NCBI RefSeq assembly: GCF_000515255.1
Contig: NZ_KI911559.1
Span: 282,149 to 346,148, forward strand
DNA: 64,000 nucleotides
Source of the DNA: Rhodovibrio salinarum DSM 9154
GTDB lineage: Bacteria > Pseudomonadota > Alphaproteobacteria > Kiloniellales > Rhodovibrionaceae
Direction: 5' to 3'
In this document: one piece after another, positions 1 to 9,001 of the stretch
Numbering within the stretch: position 1 is the first letter of the stretch
How the letters are laid out: each line of letters starts with the position of its first letter
Translations under genes and position numbers: made by a program
The notes under the pieces: generated by a model
What the model saw: the letters and a program-made list of their open reading frames with translations, nothing else
The model's database searches: none
What the model was told of the DNA's origin: nothing

Positions 1-655
1 CGCCCGGCTGGGCGCTTTCCGCGGCCAGTGCATAGGGATCCGCGATTCCGAGCCCGGCGAGCACGCGACGCTCCAAGGCCTCCATCGTCTCCGCCTCGGC
101 CGCGGCCATATGGTCGTAGCCCAGCAAGTGCAGCAGGCCGTGCACACACAGATGGCTCAGGTGATCGCCCGTCGCCTTGCCCTGGTCGTCGGCCTCGCGC
201 AATACGGTCTCGCGCGCCAGCACCACGTCGCCCAGCAGCACCGGCTCGCCGTCGGGCGAATCGGGGGCTTCGACGTCTTCCAGGTTGGCGAAGGAGAGAA
301 CGTTGGTTGGCTTGTCCTGGTCGCGGTAGTCGCGGTTCAGCGCCTGCACCGTGGCGTCGTCGGTGAGCACGACGCTCACCTCCGCCCCGTCGGGCGCGAA
401 CGCCTGGGCGCCATCGGACAAGCCTGCCCAGGCCGCTTTGGTGGCCCGCTCGGCCAGAGCGTCGGCCGCGGGCACATCATGCATCCAGGTGTCGTCCTGG
501 ATCAGGACCGCCACCTCCAGGGCGCCGGCGTTCGCGTGCGGCGCGGGCTGGATCGGCGGCCCGCCGGTACTTGAGTCGGTTTGCGTCTCTGCGCCCGGAC
601 TTGAAGCCTCCGGCCCGGGCGCGCTGGTGGGGGAGCTTCTAGGTCGTTCGCTCAT
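1..655 (-). CDS. ybeY: Endoribonuclease YbeY (3' end cut by window edge)
   Basis: Metal-dependent RNase that matures the 3' end of 16S rRNA and takes part in ribosome quality control. The visible 218 codons contain the family zinc motif HGxxHxxGxDH, with His172, His176 and His182, preceded by the usual LNRxYR-type segment and an NVLSF stretch. The family is normally about 150-170 residues. Here roughly 60 proline- and serine-rich residues precede the first recognisable family sequence, so either the protein has an extension or the true start lies downstream of the ATG at 655. No stop codon is reached before position 1, so the C-terminus is missing. It lies 71 bp downstream of phoH in the usual miaB-phoH-ybeY order. 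Confidence 0.93.
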   Translation of the reverse strand, partial: MSERPRSSPTSAPGPEASSPGAETQTDSSTGGPPIQPAPHANAGALEVAVLIQDDTWMHDVPAADALAERATKAAWAGLSDGAQAFAPDGAEVSVVLTDDATVQALNRDYRDQDKPTNVLSFANLEDVEAPDSPDGEPVLLGDVVLARETVLREADDQGKATGDHLSHLCVHGLLHLLGYDHMAAAEAETMEALERRVLAGLGIADPYALAAESAQPG

Positions 656-726
656 CTCAGGTCGCCGGTGATTGTCCTATGCTGATCGCCGGGGCGCGCG
701 GTACCTCCGCTCTGCCCGCGGCACGG

Positions 727-1797
727 TCACCCCGCGTTGCCGCCGCCATCGTGACGCCGGTCGCTGCGGTTCTTGTCGCGCGCTTCGTAGGCGCGGACGA
801 TCTTGGTCACAAGCGGGTGGCGCACCACGTCCGCATCGGTGAATCGGACGACGCCCACGCCCTCCATACCCGTCAAAAGCTCGCAGGCATCGCGCAAACC
901 GGACGGCTCGCCCTTGGGCAGGTCGACCTGCGACAGGTCGCCGGTGATCGCCATCCGGCCGTTCTCGCCCAGTCGGGTCAGGAACATCTTCATCTGCACA
1001 GCCGTCGTGTTCTGCGCCTCGTCCAGGATGACGAAGGAATTCGACAGCGTGCGTCCCCGCATGAAGGCCAGCGGCGCCACTTCGATCTCGCCCGAGGACA
1101 GGCGGCGCACCACCTGCTCCGCCGGCAGCATCTCGTAGAGCGCGTCCTGCAACGGACGCAGGTAGGGATCGACCTTTTCACGCAGGTCGCCCGGCAGAAA
1201 GCCGAGCCGTTCGCCCGCCTCGACGGCCGGGCGGGAGAGTATGATCCGGTCGACCCGGCCCTGCAGCAGTTCCTCCACCGCGACCGCGACGGCCAGATAG
1301 GTCTTGCCTGTCCCCGCCGGACCCAGGCCGAACACCAAGTCGTGATCGCGCAGCGCCTGGATGTAGCTGGCCTGCCGGTTGGAGCGCGGGGTGATCGTCT
1401 TGCGCTTGGTGCGGATCGCCAGATCCTCGGCATGCACCTGCGTCGCGCCCCGCTTGGCTTGGGCCGGCTGCGCGGCCGGCGGATCGGAGGGCTTATCGGC
1501 GCTGCTGTCGGACATGCGGATCGCGGCGTCGACTTCGTTCCGATCGACGCTCATCCCTTTCTCCAGGCGGCGGTAAAGCGCATTCAGGGTCTGCTCCGCG
1601 GCCGCCGCCGCATCGGGATCGCCGGTGATGGCGATCTTGTTGCCGCGGGTGGCGATCGAGACGTTAAGCTGTTGCTCGACCCGAGCGAGATGCTGGTCGT
1701 GCTCACCAAACAGCAGTGGCAGCAGACTGTTGTCGTCGAACTGCAGCTGCAACGGCTGGTCCGGGGTGGCCTGACTGCTAAAAGACGCGGGGCTCAA
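727..1797 (-). CDS. phoH: PhoH-family ATPase (PhoH-like protein)
   Basis: A 356-residue cytoplasmic P-loop ATPase of the PhoH family, linked to RNA metabolism alongside YbeY. Walker A is GPAGTGKT at residues 159-166, Walker B is VILDEAQN near 256-263, and the [16 protein letters not shown] block typical of the family follows Walker A. The N-terminal 70 residues resemble the KH-like domain seen in these proteins. Translation appears to start at a TTG that overlaps the TGA stop of miaB, implying translational coupling. No ATG occurs near this point, so the TTG is preferred. The exact biochemical role of PhoH remains poorly defined in the family generally. Confidence 0.93.
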   Translation of the reverse strand: MSPASFSSQATPDQPLQLQFDDNSLLPLLFGEHDQHLARVEQQLNVSIATRGNKIAITGDPDAAAAAEQTLNALYRRLEKGMSVDRNEVDAAIRMSDSSADKPSDPPAAQPAQAKRGATQVHAEDLAIRTKRKTITPRSNRQASYIQALRDHDLVFGLGPAGTGKTYLAVAVAVEELLQGRVDRIILSRPAVEAGERLGFLPGDLREKVDPYLRPLQDALYEMLPAEQVVRRLSSGEIEVAPLAFMRGRTLSNSFVILDEAQNTTAVQMKMFLTRLGENGRMAITGDLSQVDLPKGEPSGLRDACELLTGMEGVGVVRFTDADVVRHPLVTKIVRAYEARDKNRSDRRHDGGGNAG

Positions 1798-3239
1798 ACG
1801 GCCGTGCTCTCCTCGATCCGGGTCCGCGGGGTGGTCGGCATACCTGTATCACCTGCCAAGGTGGCCTCGGCGAGGCGGCCGTGCAAGCTGTTGCCGCGCA
1901 CGCTCAGCACCTCGACCTCGGCGATCCGGCCGATCCGAGTGTCCGGCGCCTCGACCGCCAAGCTCTGCATGTAGGGCGTCCGCCCGACCAACTGACCTGG
2001 ATGCTTGCCCTTGCGCTCCAGCAGCACGGGCAACGTGCGGCCGACCGTCCGTGCATTGGCGGCCTGCTGCTGCGCGCCCAATAGCTGCTGCACCATCTGC
2101 AGGCGTTCGTCCTTCAAGGCTTCCGGGACCGGCTGACCCATCGTGGCGGCCGGCGTGCCCGGGCGGCTGGAGTATTTGAAGGAATAGGCATGGACGAAGC
2201 CGATGTCGGCGATCAGTTGCAGCGTTGCCGCGTGGTCGTCCGCCGTCTCGCCCGGGAAACCGACGATGAAGTCACTCGCCATCGCCAGATCCGGGTTCGC
2301 CTCCCGCAAGCGGCCGACGATCCGGCGATAGTCGTCGGCGCTGTGCCGGCGGTTCATCGCCTTCAGGATGCGGTCGGAGCCGGACTGTACCGGCAGGTGC
2401 AGGAACGGCATCAGTTGCGGCACATCGCGGTGGGCCGCGATCAGCTCCTCGTCGACGTCGAGCGGATGGCTGGTGGTATAGCGGATGCGCTCGATGCCAT
2501 CGATCTCCGCCAGTTCGCGCACCAGCCGACCAAGCCCCCATTCGCCACGACCGTCCAGGCTTGCGCCGTGATAGGCGTTGACGTTCTGGCCCAGGAGCGT
2601 GACTTCGCGCGTGCCCTGCGCGGCCAGCCGTTTCGCTTCCGCAATGACCTGAGACGCGGGCCGGGAGAACTCCGCGCCGCGCGTATAGGGGACGACGCAG
2701 AAGGTGCAGAACTTGTCGCACCCTTCCTGGATCGACAGGAAGGCGGACGGACCCTGCGGCGCGCTCTCCTCCGGCAGGCGGTCGAACTTGTCTTCTTCCG
2801 GGAAATCGGTGTCCATCACGCCCCGGCGCCCATTTTCGTCAGCGGCGCCCTGGCGCTCCACCTGGGCGACCATCTCCGGCAGGCGGTGATAGGTCTGCGG
2901 GCCAACCACCATGTCGACCTGCGGCGCGCGCTTGAGGATTTCCTCGCCCTCCGCCTGGGCGACGCAGCCGGCGACCGCGATCAGCTGCCGCCCGGCCTCG
3001 GCCGGACGTTCCTGCTGCAGGGCGCGCAACCGGCCCAGTTCGGAATAGACCTTTTCCGCGGCCTTCTCGCGGATGTGGCAGGTGTTCAGGATCACCATGT
3101 CCGCATCCTCGGGCGCCTGCGAGGGCGCATAGCCGAGCGGCGCCAGGACGTCCGCCATGCGGGCGGAATCGTAAACGTTCATCTGGCAGCCGTAGGTCTT
3201 GATGTAGAGCTTCTTCTTCGCGCGCGTCGTGTCGCTCAT
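1794..3239 (-). CDS. miaB: tRNA-2-methylthio-N6-dimethylallyladenosine synthase MiaB
   Basis: Radical-SAM methylthiotransferase that converts i6A37 to ms2i6A37 in tRNAs reading UNN codons. The 481-residue length is normal. The N-terminal UPF0004 domain supplies Cys18, Cys54 and Cys92 for the auxiliary 4Fe-4S cluster. The radical-SAM motif CxxxCxxC is Cys174, Cys178 and Cys181 (CDKFCTFC), followed by VVPYTRG. A C-terminal TRAM region ([12 protein letters not shown]) binds tRNA. It is the first gene of the miaB-phoH-ybeY unit. The ATG has no strong Shine-Dalgarno sequence, but the KTYGCQMN start of the fold begins only 13 residues in, which supports this start. Confidence 0.97.
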   Translation of the reverse strand: MSDTTRAKKKLYIKTYGCQMNVYDSARMADVLAPLGYAPSQAPEDADMVILNTCHIREKAAEKVYSELGRLRALQQERPAEAGRQLIAVAGCVAQAEGEEILKRAPQVDMVVGPQTYHRLPEMVAQVERQGAADENGRRGVMDTDFPEEDKFDRLPEESAPQGPSAFLSIQEGCDKFCTFCVVPYTRGAEFSRPASQVIAEAKRLAAQGTREVTLLGQNVNAYHGASLDGRGEWGLGRLVRELAEIDGIERIRYTTSHPLDVDEELIAAHRDVPQLMPFLHLPVQSGSDRILKAMNRRHSADDYRRIVGRLREANPDLAMASDFIVGFPGETADDHAATLQLIADIGFVHAYSFKYSSRPGTPAATMGQPVPEALKDERLQMVQQLLGAQQQAANARTVGRTLPVLLERKGKHPGQLVGRTPYMQSLAVEAPDTRIGRIAEVEVLSVRGNSLHGRLAEATLAGDTGMPTTPRTRIEESTAV

Positions 3240-3416
3240 TCGGGGTCCGTTATCGACATCTGTTGCGTGCAGCGGACCCTAGCACCGCCGATCGGTGACA
3301 GGCGAGTCCGTCTCGGTGAATAGGGCCACGCCGACGGGCGCAATCGCAGCAGCAAGCCCATCCTTCTCTCGCGGAGAGGGAAGCGAGAAGGGGAAGCGCC
3401 CCAGCGTCACGAGAAA

Positions 3417-4301
3417 TCACTCCGCCGCGCGGCGCTCGTCCTCGCTGTCGTCGTGATCGTGGTCGTGATCATCGTCGTCCGGCTCGTCGTCGTCCGACAC
3501 CGCAGTGCGGCCGCGCAACAGTTCGGCGACGCCACGGGCGACCTTGTCCTGGCAAGCCTGGGCCAGGGCCTTGCGCGTGCCCAGGTCGTCGATCGTCACC
3601 GGGGGATGGAACACCACCTCCGCTGTGATCGTGCCCAGACCCAGCACTTCCCAGATGTGCGGGGCCATATCCATGTCGCCATACCAGGCGACGAACGGGC
3701 GCAGGTAGCGGCCCATCGGCTGGTCGTCCAGCTTGGTATAGGTCAACGAGACCGGTTGCACGGTCAGCGGCTGGCCGTGCGGGCGTTTCTCGGCGACGGA
3801 GAACAGCGCGCTCTTGAACGGCAGCACGCGGTTGCCGTCGTCGCTGGTACCCTCGGGAAACAGGATCAGGTCGTCGCCCGCTTCCAGCCGGCGGGTCATC
3901 TCGTCGCGCTGCTGGGTGGTCTGACGGCGCGCCTCGCGATTGACGAACACCGTGCGCTGCAGCTTGGCGAGCAGACCGAAGAACGGCCAGTCGCGCACCT
4001 CCGCCTTGGCGACGAAGGACGCGCGCGGTAGCGCCGCGCCCAGGACAGCGATGTCCAGGTAGGAGACGTGATTGGCGGCGAACAGCACCGGGTGACCCTG
4101 CACCTTCTCGCCGTGCCGACGCAGTTTCAGGCCAAGCAGGCGCAGGCAGCGCTTGTGATACCACGTCGGCAAACGCTTGGCGGTCGGCAGGTGCACCACA
4201 AGCGCAAACGCCTGCACCGGAATCAGCGCCAGGGTGAACAGCGCATAAGCGATCAGACGAGCGATCGCGCGGGTGGGCGACTGAAAGGAAACTTCGGCCA
4301 T
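3417..4301 (-). CDS. 1-acyl-sn-glycerol-3-phosphate-type acyltransferase (PlsC/OlsA family)
   Basis: A 294-residue inner-membrane acyltransferase. The catalytic HX4D motif is NHVSYLD (His78, Asp83) and the substrate motif is FPEGTS at 148-153. An N-terminal hydrophobic helix lies at about residues 16-37. It sits 31 bp downstream of an OlsB-like N-acyltransferase, the same order as olsB-olsA, so it may O-acylate lyso-ornithine lipid rather than, or as well as, lysophosphatidate. The C-terminal 30 residues are an odd low-complexity tail rich in Asp and His (alternating HDHDHD) that is absent from the core family and could bind metal. PlsC activity is the safe assignment; the OlsA role is inferred from position. 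Confidence 0.85.
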   Translation of the reverse strand: MAEVSFQSPTRAIARLIAYALFTLALIPVQAFALVVHLPTAKRLPTWYHKRCLRLLGLKLRRHGEKVQGHPVLFAANHVSYLDIAVLGAALPRASFVAKAEVRDWPFFGLLAKLQRTVFVNREARRQTTQQRDEMTRRLEAGDDLILFPEGTSDDGNRVLPFKSALFSVAEKRPHGQPLTVQPVSLTYTKLDDQPMGRYLRPFVAWYGDMDMAPHIWEVLGLGTITAEVVFHPPVTIDDLGTRKALAQACQDKVARGVAELLRGRTAVSDDDEPDDDDHDHDHDDSEDERRAAE

Positions 4302-4332
4302 GGGCGACTCGTTCGGGACCCCGGCGTGGCGC

Positions 4333-5166
4333 TCAGGCGTCCTCCCCGCTCGTCCGGGGAGCGGACTCGTCGCGGGTCAGATGGCGGACATAACGCTCGG
4401 TCACCAAGTCTGTCTTGACGATGACGCAGACGTCGGTGGTGTTGAACTCGTAATCGACCACCGCGCCGTCGCCGACAAACCCGCCCAGACGCAGATAGCC
4501 CTTGATCAACGGCGGCAGCGAGGCAAGCGCGCGCTTGGCGTTGAAGGCATCCGGAGCCAAGCGGTTCATCTCGACGTAGCGGCTGGCGAGCGCAACCGGG
4601 CGCAGCGCTTCCGGGGCTCGATGGTTATGATAGAGGTAGGAGAGTTGCGGCGCCAGCTCGTCCGGATCGGTGCCGTGCATCGAGCCGCAGCCGAACATGA
4701 TGCGCACGTCGTAGTGCAGCACGTATTCCGCGATGCCGCGCCAGAGCAGCTGCATGATCGCCCCGGTGCGGTAGCCGGCGGCGACACAGGAACGGCCCAA
4801 CTCCATGATCTCGCCCTCGGTATTCAAGAGTGGCGAGACATCGTACTCGTCGACCGTATAGAACTGCCCTGCGGACTGCGCCTGCGGACGGCGCATCAAC
4901 CGGTAGGTTCCGATCACCGCACGCGGCCCGTCGCCGATCTGCTGGTCGAACACCAGCAGATGGTCGGCATGCGCGTCGTATCCGTCGAACTCCAGGCCCG
5001 CCTGTTCCTGCTCGGGCGTCGGCTTGGCCTTCATCTCCTCGCAGAACACCTGGTAGCGCAGGCGCTGAGAGGCGCGCACCTCCTCCGCGCTTTCCGCCAG
5101 GCGGATGTGCAGGTTGCCCGAGACCGCGTCGACGGGACGGGCCTCGTTGCGTTCACTGGGCTGCAT
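4333..5166 (-). CDS. olsB: GNAT N-acyltransferase, OlsB-like (ornithine lipid synthesis)
   Basis: A 277-residue GNAT-fold acyltransferase of the OlsB/hemolysin type. It would transfer a 3-hydroxyacyl group from acyl carrier protein to the alpha-amino group of ornithine, making lyso-ornithine lipid. The recognisable family sequence begins with RLAESAEEVRASQRLRYQVF, followed by FDGYDAHADHLLV and a central ELGRSCVAAGYRTG block, as in the OlsB group. The ATG at 5166 is chosen; an in-frame GTG at 5190 would add eight residues, but the GGGAG sequence lies inside that extension and fits the ATG better. It is directly followed by the plsC/olsA-like gene. Distinguishing OlsB from related long-chain N-acyltransferases needs biochemistry. 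Confidence 0.78.
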   Translation of the reverse strand: MQPSERNEARPVDAVSGNLHIRLAESAEEVRASQRLRYQVFCEEMKAKPTPEQEQAGLEFDGYDAHADHLLVFDQQIGDGPRAVIGTYRLMRRPQAQSAGQFYTVDEYDVSPLLNTEGEIMELGRSCVAAGYRTGAIMQLLWRGIAEYVLHYDVRIMFGCGSMHGTDPDELAPQLSYLYHNHRAPEALRPVALASRYVEMNRLAPDAFNAKRALASLPPLIKGYLRLGGFVGDGAVVDYEFNTTDVCVIVKTDLVTERYVRHLTRDESAPRTSGEDA

Positions 5167-5532
5167 CGCAGGTGTCTCTCTCCCTAGCACCGGCCGCGTC
5201 AGGCTGGCCGGCCTGGGTCAACCGCTGGGTCGTCGGTGTCGCCGCCAGATGTTTCGCGCCGGAGCGCCGGGCCAGTAGTCTAACGCACACATCTCAGCGC
5301 GCCTACGCCCGCGCCTGTCGTATCCGCTCGCCCCCGGGGACCGCAATGGCTGATCGTGTCCGGCCGTGGGGCCCGCGGCCGCACCTAACGACGTCAGCCC
5401 CCACATGCAACAGGCGCACAGCCGATAATCGGCCGCGCGCCCGTATACCTTTGTCTGCCTGATCACGCCCGCAAGCACGTGGCCCTGAAAGCCTTCACGC
5501 AAAACGCCGGGACTTGTTCTTGCGAACGCCCC
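5167..5532. other. Intergenic region between mucR and olsB
   Basis: About 366 bases downstream of mucR and upstream of olsB, both on the minus strand. It presumably carries the olsB promoter, but I could not pick convincing -35/-10 boxes. A 94-codon minus-strand frame at 5218-5502 has no ribosome-binding site or recognisable family sequence and is not called. No hairpin followed by a T-run is visible after mucR. Confidence 0.4.
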
Positions 5533-5943
5533 TTACCCCCGACGCGCGCGCGTGCCCAGACCGATCTCCTTGGCCAGTCGGCTGCGCTGCTTGGCATAGT
5601 TCGGCGCCACCATCGGATAGTCGGCCTGCAGCCCCCACTTCTCCCGATATTCTTCCGGCGTCATGTTGTACGCCGTCTTCAGGTGACGCTTCAGCATCTT
5701 CAGCTTCTTGCCGTCTTCCAGGCAGATCAGGTAGTCGGGTGTGATCGACTTCTTGATCGGCACTGCCGGGGTCGGTTTTTCAGGCTGGACCGCCTGGCCC
5801 TGCTCCACCTGCGCCAAAGTCTCATGTACTTCGCGGATTAGCTTGGGCAGATCGTCGACGCCGACCGCATTATTGGCGACGTGCGCAGAAACGATGGTCG
5901 TCGTGAGGTCGAGAATTTCTTTAGATTTGCTCTCGTCGGCCAT
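5533..5943 (-). CDS. mucR: MucR/Ros-family transcriptional regulator
   Basis: A 136-residue DNA-binding protein of the MucR/Ros family, which in alphaproteobacteria controls exopolysaccharide, motility and cell-cycle genes by binding AT-rich DNA. The zinc-finger region starts at about residue 80 with CLEDGKKLKMLKRHL and is followed by the family sequence MTPEEYREKWGL. The second metal ligand is Asp (Cys-x2-Asp), as in many MucR proteins. The usual second His is replaced by Ala-Tyr (HLKTAYN rather than HLxTHH), so this finger may bind metal weakly or not at all. The N-terminus is the helical region used for oligomerisation. GAGGA lies about 8 bases before the ATG. It has its own AT-rich promoter region. 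Confidence 0.93.
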   Translation of the reverse strand: MADESKSKEILDLTTTIVSAHVANNAVGVDDLPKLIREVHETLAQVEQGQAVQPEKPTPAVPIKKSITPDYLICLEDGKKLKMLKRHLKTAYNMTPEEYREKWGLQADYPMVAPNYAKQRSRLAKEIGLGTRARRG

Positions 5944-6229
5944 GTGCTATCCTCGGCTTTTAGATTTATCTTTTTGGATTTATAAAAAAACCTTTTTACC
6001 GAAGCAACAGGAAAATATGGCGTGAACGTCGCGAAACGCTTATCAGCGACTTTTCATCACAGAAACTGGCGTTGGATTTAGGAGATCGGGATAAAGTCCA
6101 AGCGACACCCCGGTTATGACAAGGTCCGCTTTACGGGCCACTCGACAAGTTCGAGCATACAGACAACGAGTAGAATGTTAGAGCCGACAATATCCTGTTA
6201 CTTGAATCCTGCCGAACGCGCGCAACGCC
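5944..6229. other. AT-rich intergenic region upstream of mucR
   Basis: About 286 bases between rimI and mucR. The first 70 bases next to mucR consist largely of A and T runs, in sharp contrast to the GC-rich surroundings. The remainder is also poorer in GC than neighbouring genes. MucR proteins recognise T-A steps in AT-rich DNA and commonly repress their own gene, so this is a likely autoregulatory region. No open reading frame of substance is present. Confidence 0.5.
5979..6007 (-). promoter_or_regulatory. Predicted sigma-70 promoter of mucR
   Basis: Reading the minus strand, TTGCTT (6007-6002) is followed after 17 bases by TATAAA (5984-5979). The expected start of transcription is about 5972, giving a leader of roughly 30 bases before the mucR ATG. 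The spacing is ideal and the -10 box is close to consensus. Assigned by inspection only. Confidence 0.55.
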
Positions 6230-6778
6230 TCAGCGTAAATCGCGGCTCAGCAGGATCGCGTCGTCGGGCCCGTCGCCATGATCGTCGTAATAGTTCTGCC
6301 GCCGACCGACTTCGGTGAACTGCCGGTTGGCATAGAGATCACGCGCGGCGGTGTTGCGCGCGGCGACTTCCAGATGCAGGCGCTGGGCCCCTTGCGCCCG
6401 CGCCTTGTCGGCCACGGACTCGACCAGCCGGCGGCCCAACCCCTTGCGCCGGACATCCTCGAGCACGCCCAGCGTCAGGATTTCGGCTTCGTCCGCGGCG
6501 ACCCGGGCAAGCACGAAGCCAAGCGGCATGACCTCGCCGAAATCGCGTCCGTTGGCCAGGAAAGCGATCGCGCCAGGCCCCTGGATCAAACTGGCCACAT
6601 CGGATTCCGACCAGGGCTCGGCGGGAAAAACGTCGTTCTGCAGGGCTGCGATCACCGGTGCGTCCAGCCGGCCGGCCGGCTGGATATAGGCGTCGCTCAC
6701 TTCTCGGCCGGTGTCGGCGTTGCCGTCCGCCTGGTTGCTGGCGCCCTGGTTCGTGGTGTCGTCGCTGGACGGGGTCAT
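6230..6778 (-). CDS. rimI: Ribosomal protein S18 alanine N-acetyltransferase RimI-like (GNAT)
   Basis: A 182-residue GNAT acetyltransferase. RimI acetylates the N-terminal alanine of ribosomal protein S18, and rimI commonly travels with tsaB. The acetyl-CoA-binding motif is VLEDVRRKGLGRRLVE (Q/RxxGxG/A type), followed by LEVAARNTAARDLYANRQFTEVGRRQNYY, the family-typical N-x-x-A-x-x-L-Y segment. About 45 N-terminal residues rich in Thr, Asn and Asp precede the domain. The ATG at 6778 overlaps the tsaB TGA in an ATGA junction, which decides the start against longer in-frame alternatives. Acetylation target is inferred from family and context. Confidence 0.88.
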   Translation of the reverse strand: MTPSSDDTTNQGASNQADGNADTGREVSDAYIQPAGRLDAPVIAALQNDVFPAEPWSESDVASLIQGPGAIAFLANGRDFGEVMPLGFVLARVAADEAEILTLGVLEDVRRKGLGRRLVESVADKARAQGAQRLHLEVAARNTAARDLYANRQFTEVGRRQNYYDDHGDGPDDAILLSRDLR

Positions 6779-7491
6779 GCGGATCCCTTCTGCGCGTGTG
6801 CGATAGGTGCGGCAGGGCCGGCGCCGGCCGGCCAGGTGACATCCGGCGGGCGCAGGTAGACCGGGCGCGGCGGCGCATCGCGGGACGGCACCGGCTCCCA
6901 AGCAGCGAGCTGGGCCAACACCGCCGGATCGACCAGGGCCGGCGCGCCGGCACGGACCACCCTCCGCCCAGCCGCGGTCAGCGCCGCCTGCGCGCCACCG
7001 TCGCCGGCCAACAGCAGGTCACCCGGCGGTAAAGCGGCGTCGAGCGCGTCCGGTGTCTTCGCCATCGCCTCGCTTGCCGGGCTCAGGTCGGGGTGGAATG
7101 CCTGGGCATAGACGTCCGTTCGTTTGGCATCGATCAGCACCAGTAGTATCCGACCGGCACGTTCCGCCGGATCGGTGCCGGCGGCAATCGCCCGCAGACT
7201 GCCGATTCCGATCACCGGGATGCCGAGCGCGAGCGCATAGCCGCGCGCGGTCGCCAATCCGATGCGCACACCGGTGAAGGCCCCGGGCCCGGTCGTGACC
7301 GCCACGGCATCCAGGTCCGCGTGCGCCACGTCCGCACGCTGCAGCACCGATTCGATCATCGGCACCAGCCGTTCGGCCTGGCCACGCGCCATCTCCGCCT
7401 GGTCGGCGGCCAACACAGCCCCGTCGCGCCAAACGGCGGCCGAGCACCCGCGCCCGGCGGTGTCGAAGGCCAGCAGCGTACGTGCACTCAT
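6775..7491 (-). CDS. tsaB: tRNA threonylcarbamoyladenosine biosynthesis protein TsaB
   Basis: A 238-residue ASKHA-fold partner of TsaD, needed for the t6A37 modification of ANN-decoding tRNAs. Sequence features are the N-terminal LLAFDTAGRGCSAAV strand, then VAVTTGPGAFTGVRIGLATARG, the hallmark of the family. The C-terminal part is more variable, as usual. The start is the ATG at 7491, with GGAGAAGGA about ten bases upstream; an upstream in-frame start would add 33 residues without family similarity. It is translationally coupled to rimI and divergent from the dipeptidase gene. Confidence 0.93.
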   Translation of the reverse strand: MSARTLLAFDTAGRGCSAAVWRDGAVLAADQAEMARGQAERLVPMIESVLQRADVAHADLDAVAVTTGPGAFTGVRIGLATARGYALALGIPVIGIGSLRAIAAGTDPAERAGRILLVLIDAKRTDVYAQAFHPDLSPASEAMAKTPDALDAALPPGDLLLAGDGGAQAALTAAGRRVVRAGAPALVDPAVLAQLAAWEPVPSRDAPPRPVYLRPPDVTWPAGAGPAAPIAHAQKGSA

Positions 7492-7601
7492 CGCCTGGCG
7501 GTCCTTCTCCCGACTGCGTTCCGTGCCTTGTCGCGCACGGCATGGTACATCGCCCCAGAGCCGACTCCGGCGACCCCCGTTATCATCCATGAGGAGCCGT
7601 C

Positions 7602-8171
7602 ATGCCGCTCGTGCGCATCGCGCCGCCCGACTTCGACGTCGAGATCGACCTGCGCTACGCCACCGCCGACAACGTCACCGGCGCGCCGATCTACGCCAAC
7701 GCCGTGGCCTACCTGCACCCGATCGCCGCCGACCTGCTGCAGCGGGCAATCGGGCTGGCCCGACCCTTGGGCTACCGTTTCAAGATCTTCGACGCGTTCC
7801 GGCCGCCGGAAGCGCAGTGGGCGCTGTGGAACGCCTATCCGAGTGACGAGTTCGTCGCCGACCCGCGCCGCGGCGGCCCGCATTCCCGCGGCGCAGCCGT
7901 CGACCTGACACTGATCGATGCGCAGGGGAACGAACTGGAAATGGGCACCGGTTTCGACGCCTTCACCGAACAGGCCCACCATGCCCGGATCGACATCCAG
8001 GCCGAGGCGCAACGCAACCGCGCCCTGCTGCTCGGCATCATGACCGCGGCCGGCTGGGACTTCTTCAAGAACGAATGGTGGCATTACCAGCTCTTCAACG
8101 CCCGACAGCGGCTGCCGGTATTCTCCGACAGCGTCTTGCCAGAGCCGATGATGGTGCCCCCACAGGGATAG
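7602..8171 (+). CDS. ddpX: D-alanyl-D-alanine dipeptidase (VanX/DdpX family, M15D)
   Basis: A 189-residue zinc dipeptidase that cleaves D-Ala-D-Ala, probably recycling peptidoglycan fragments. Zinc ligands are visible as His94 and Asp101 in HSRGAAVD and His161 in EWWHY, with catalytic Glu158. FDAFRPPEAQ is also family-typical, the Arg being the transition-state residue. There is no signal peptide, so it acts in the cytoplasm unless exported otherwise. GAGGAG precedes the ATG by six bases. The gene stands alone and starts the envelope-related block that runs to 13.6 kb. No van resistance genes lie nearby, so a housekeeping recycling role is more likely than glycopeptide resistance. Confidence 0.9.
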   Translation: MPLVRIAPPDFDVEIDLRYATADNVTGAPIYANAVAYLHPIAADLLQRAIGLARPLGYRFKIFDAFRPPEAQWALWNAYPSDEFVADPRRGGPHSRGAAVDLTLIDAQGNELEMGTGFDAFTEQAHHARIDIQAEAQRNRALLLGIMTAAGWDFFKNEWWHYQLFNARQRLPVFSDSVLPEPMMVPPQG

Positions 8172-8183
8172 GCTCACGGCCCG

Positions 8184-8777
8184 CTACTGGATCTCGCAGG
8201 CCTCCTCGAAGCTCAACCGCTTGTCGCGCGGCGGCAGCTTGGCCGGATCGCCATAGCCGAGGTTGCACAGGAAGTTCACCTGCCACTTGCCCTCGGGGAA
8301 GAACGCCTGGTTGACCTTATCCTTGTCGAAGCCGCTCATCGGACCGACGTCCAGGCCGAGCGACCGGGCCGCCAGCATGAAGTACCCGCCCTGCAGCGAG
8401 CCGTTACGGAAGGCGTTCTCCTGGATCGCGTCCGGCTTGCCGGCGAACCAGCTGCGTGCGTCCGCCTGGGAGAACAGCTCCGGCAGCTTCTCGTGGAACT
8501 CCAAGTCGTGCGCGACGATCGCACACACCGGGGCGGCCATCGTCTTGTCGACGTTGCCTGGCATCAGCGCGGGGCGCAGCTTTTCCTTGGCGTCCTGCGA
8601 CTTGGCGAAGACCACGCGCATCGGCTGACAGTTGGCGCTGGTCGGCGGCCACTTGGCCAGATCGTAGATCGCCTGCAGCAGGACGTCGCTGACCTCGCGG
8701 TCCTGCCACCCCTTGTGCGTACGGGCTTCCCGGAACAGCAGGTCCAGGCCGTCATCGTTCAGTATCCGTTCACTCAT
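8184..8777 (-). CDS. Nitroreductase-family protein, RutE-like (probable malonic semialdehyde reductase)
   Basis: A 197-residue FMN-dependent nitroreductase-fold protein. It matches the RutE/HadB-like subgroup through [16 protein letters not shown] near the N-terminus, [30 protein letters not shown] in the middle (the classic GxxxAxxLGLxxxPM flavin segment) and FLCNLGYGD near the end. RutE reduces malonic semialdehyde to 3-hydroxypropionate in pyrimidine degradation. No other rut gene is in the window, so the physiological substrate is uncertain. It is convergent with ddpX, with only 12 bases between stops. Confidence 0.82.
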   Translation of the reverse strand: MSERILNDDGLDLLFREARTHKGWQDREVSDVLLQAIYDLAKWPPTSANCQPMRVVFAKSQDAKEKLRPALMPGNVDKTMAAPVCAIVAHDLEFHEKLPELFSQADARSWFAGKPDAIQENAFRNGSLQGGYFMLAARSLGLDVGPMSGFDKDKVNQAFFPEGKWQVNFLCNLGYGDPAKLPPRDKRLSFEEACEIQ

Positions 8778-9001
8778 CGCGCCTTAACGCCCTTTCGCGT
8801 GGGTAGGATCTATTGGATGTATCCTTCGGCCGCAGACGGATTCCGCACCGCCGAATAGCCGTTGCGCAATCTGGTCCGCAGGGCGCCAAGGGACAAGAGC
8901 CGGCTTTAAGGCCACCGCTATTGTCTTGTGCCCAATGGGATCGCCCGCCAGAGTCCACATCGACCAGGATACGCGCCAGAAAAAGGAGCGTCGAAAGAAC
9001 C

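Noticed and set aside
3360-3400. Hairpin CCTTCTC...GAGAAGG downstream of the plsC-like gene
   Set aside because: The stem is seven pairs with a bulge and there is no T-run on either strand, so a terminator call is not supported.
5218-5502. 94-codon minus-strand frame between mucR and olsB
   Set aside because: No ribosome-binding site, Arg/Gly-biased composition typical of chance frames in GC-rich DNA, and no recognisable family.
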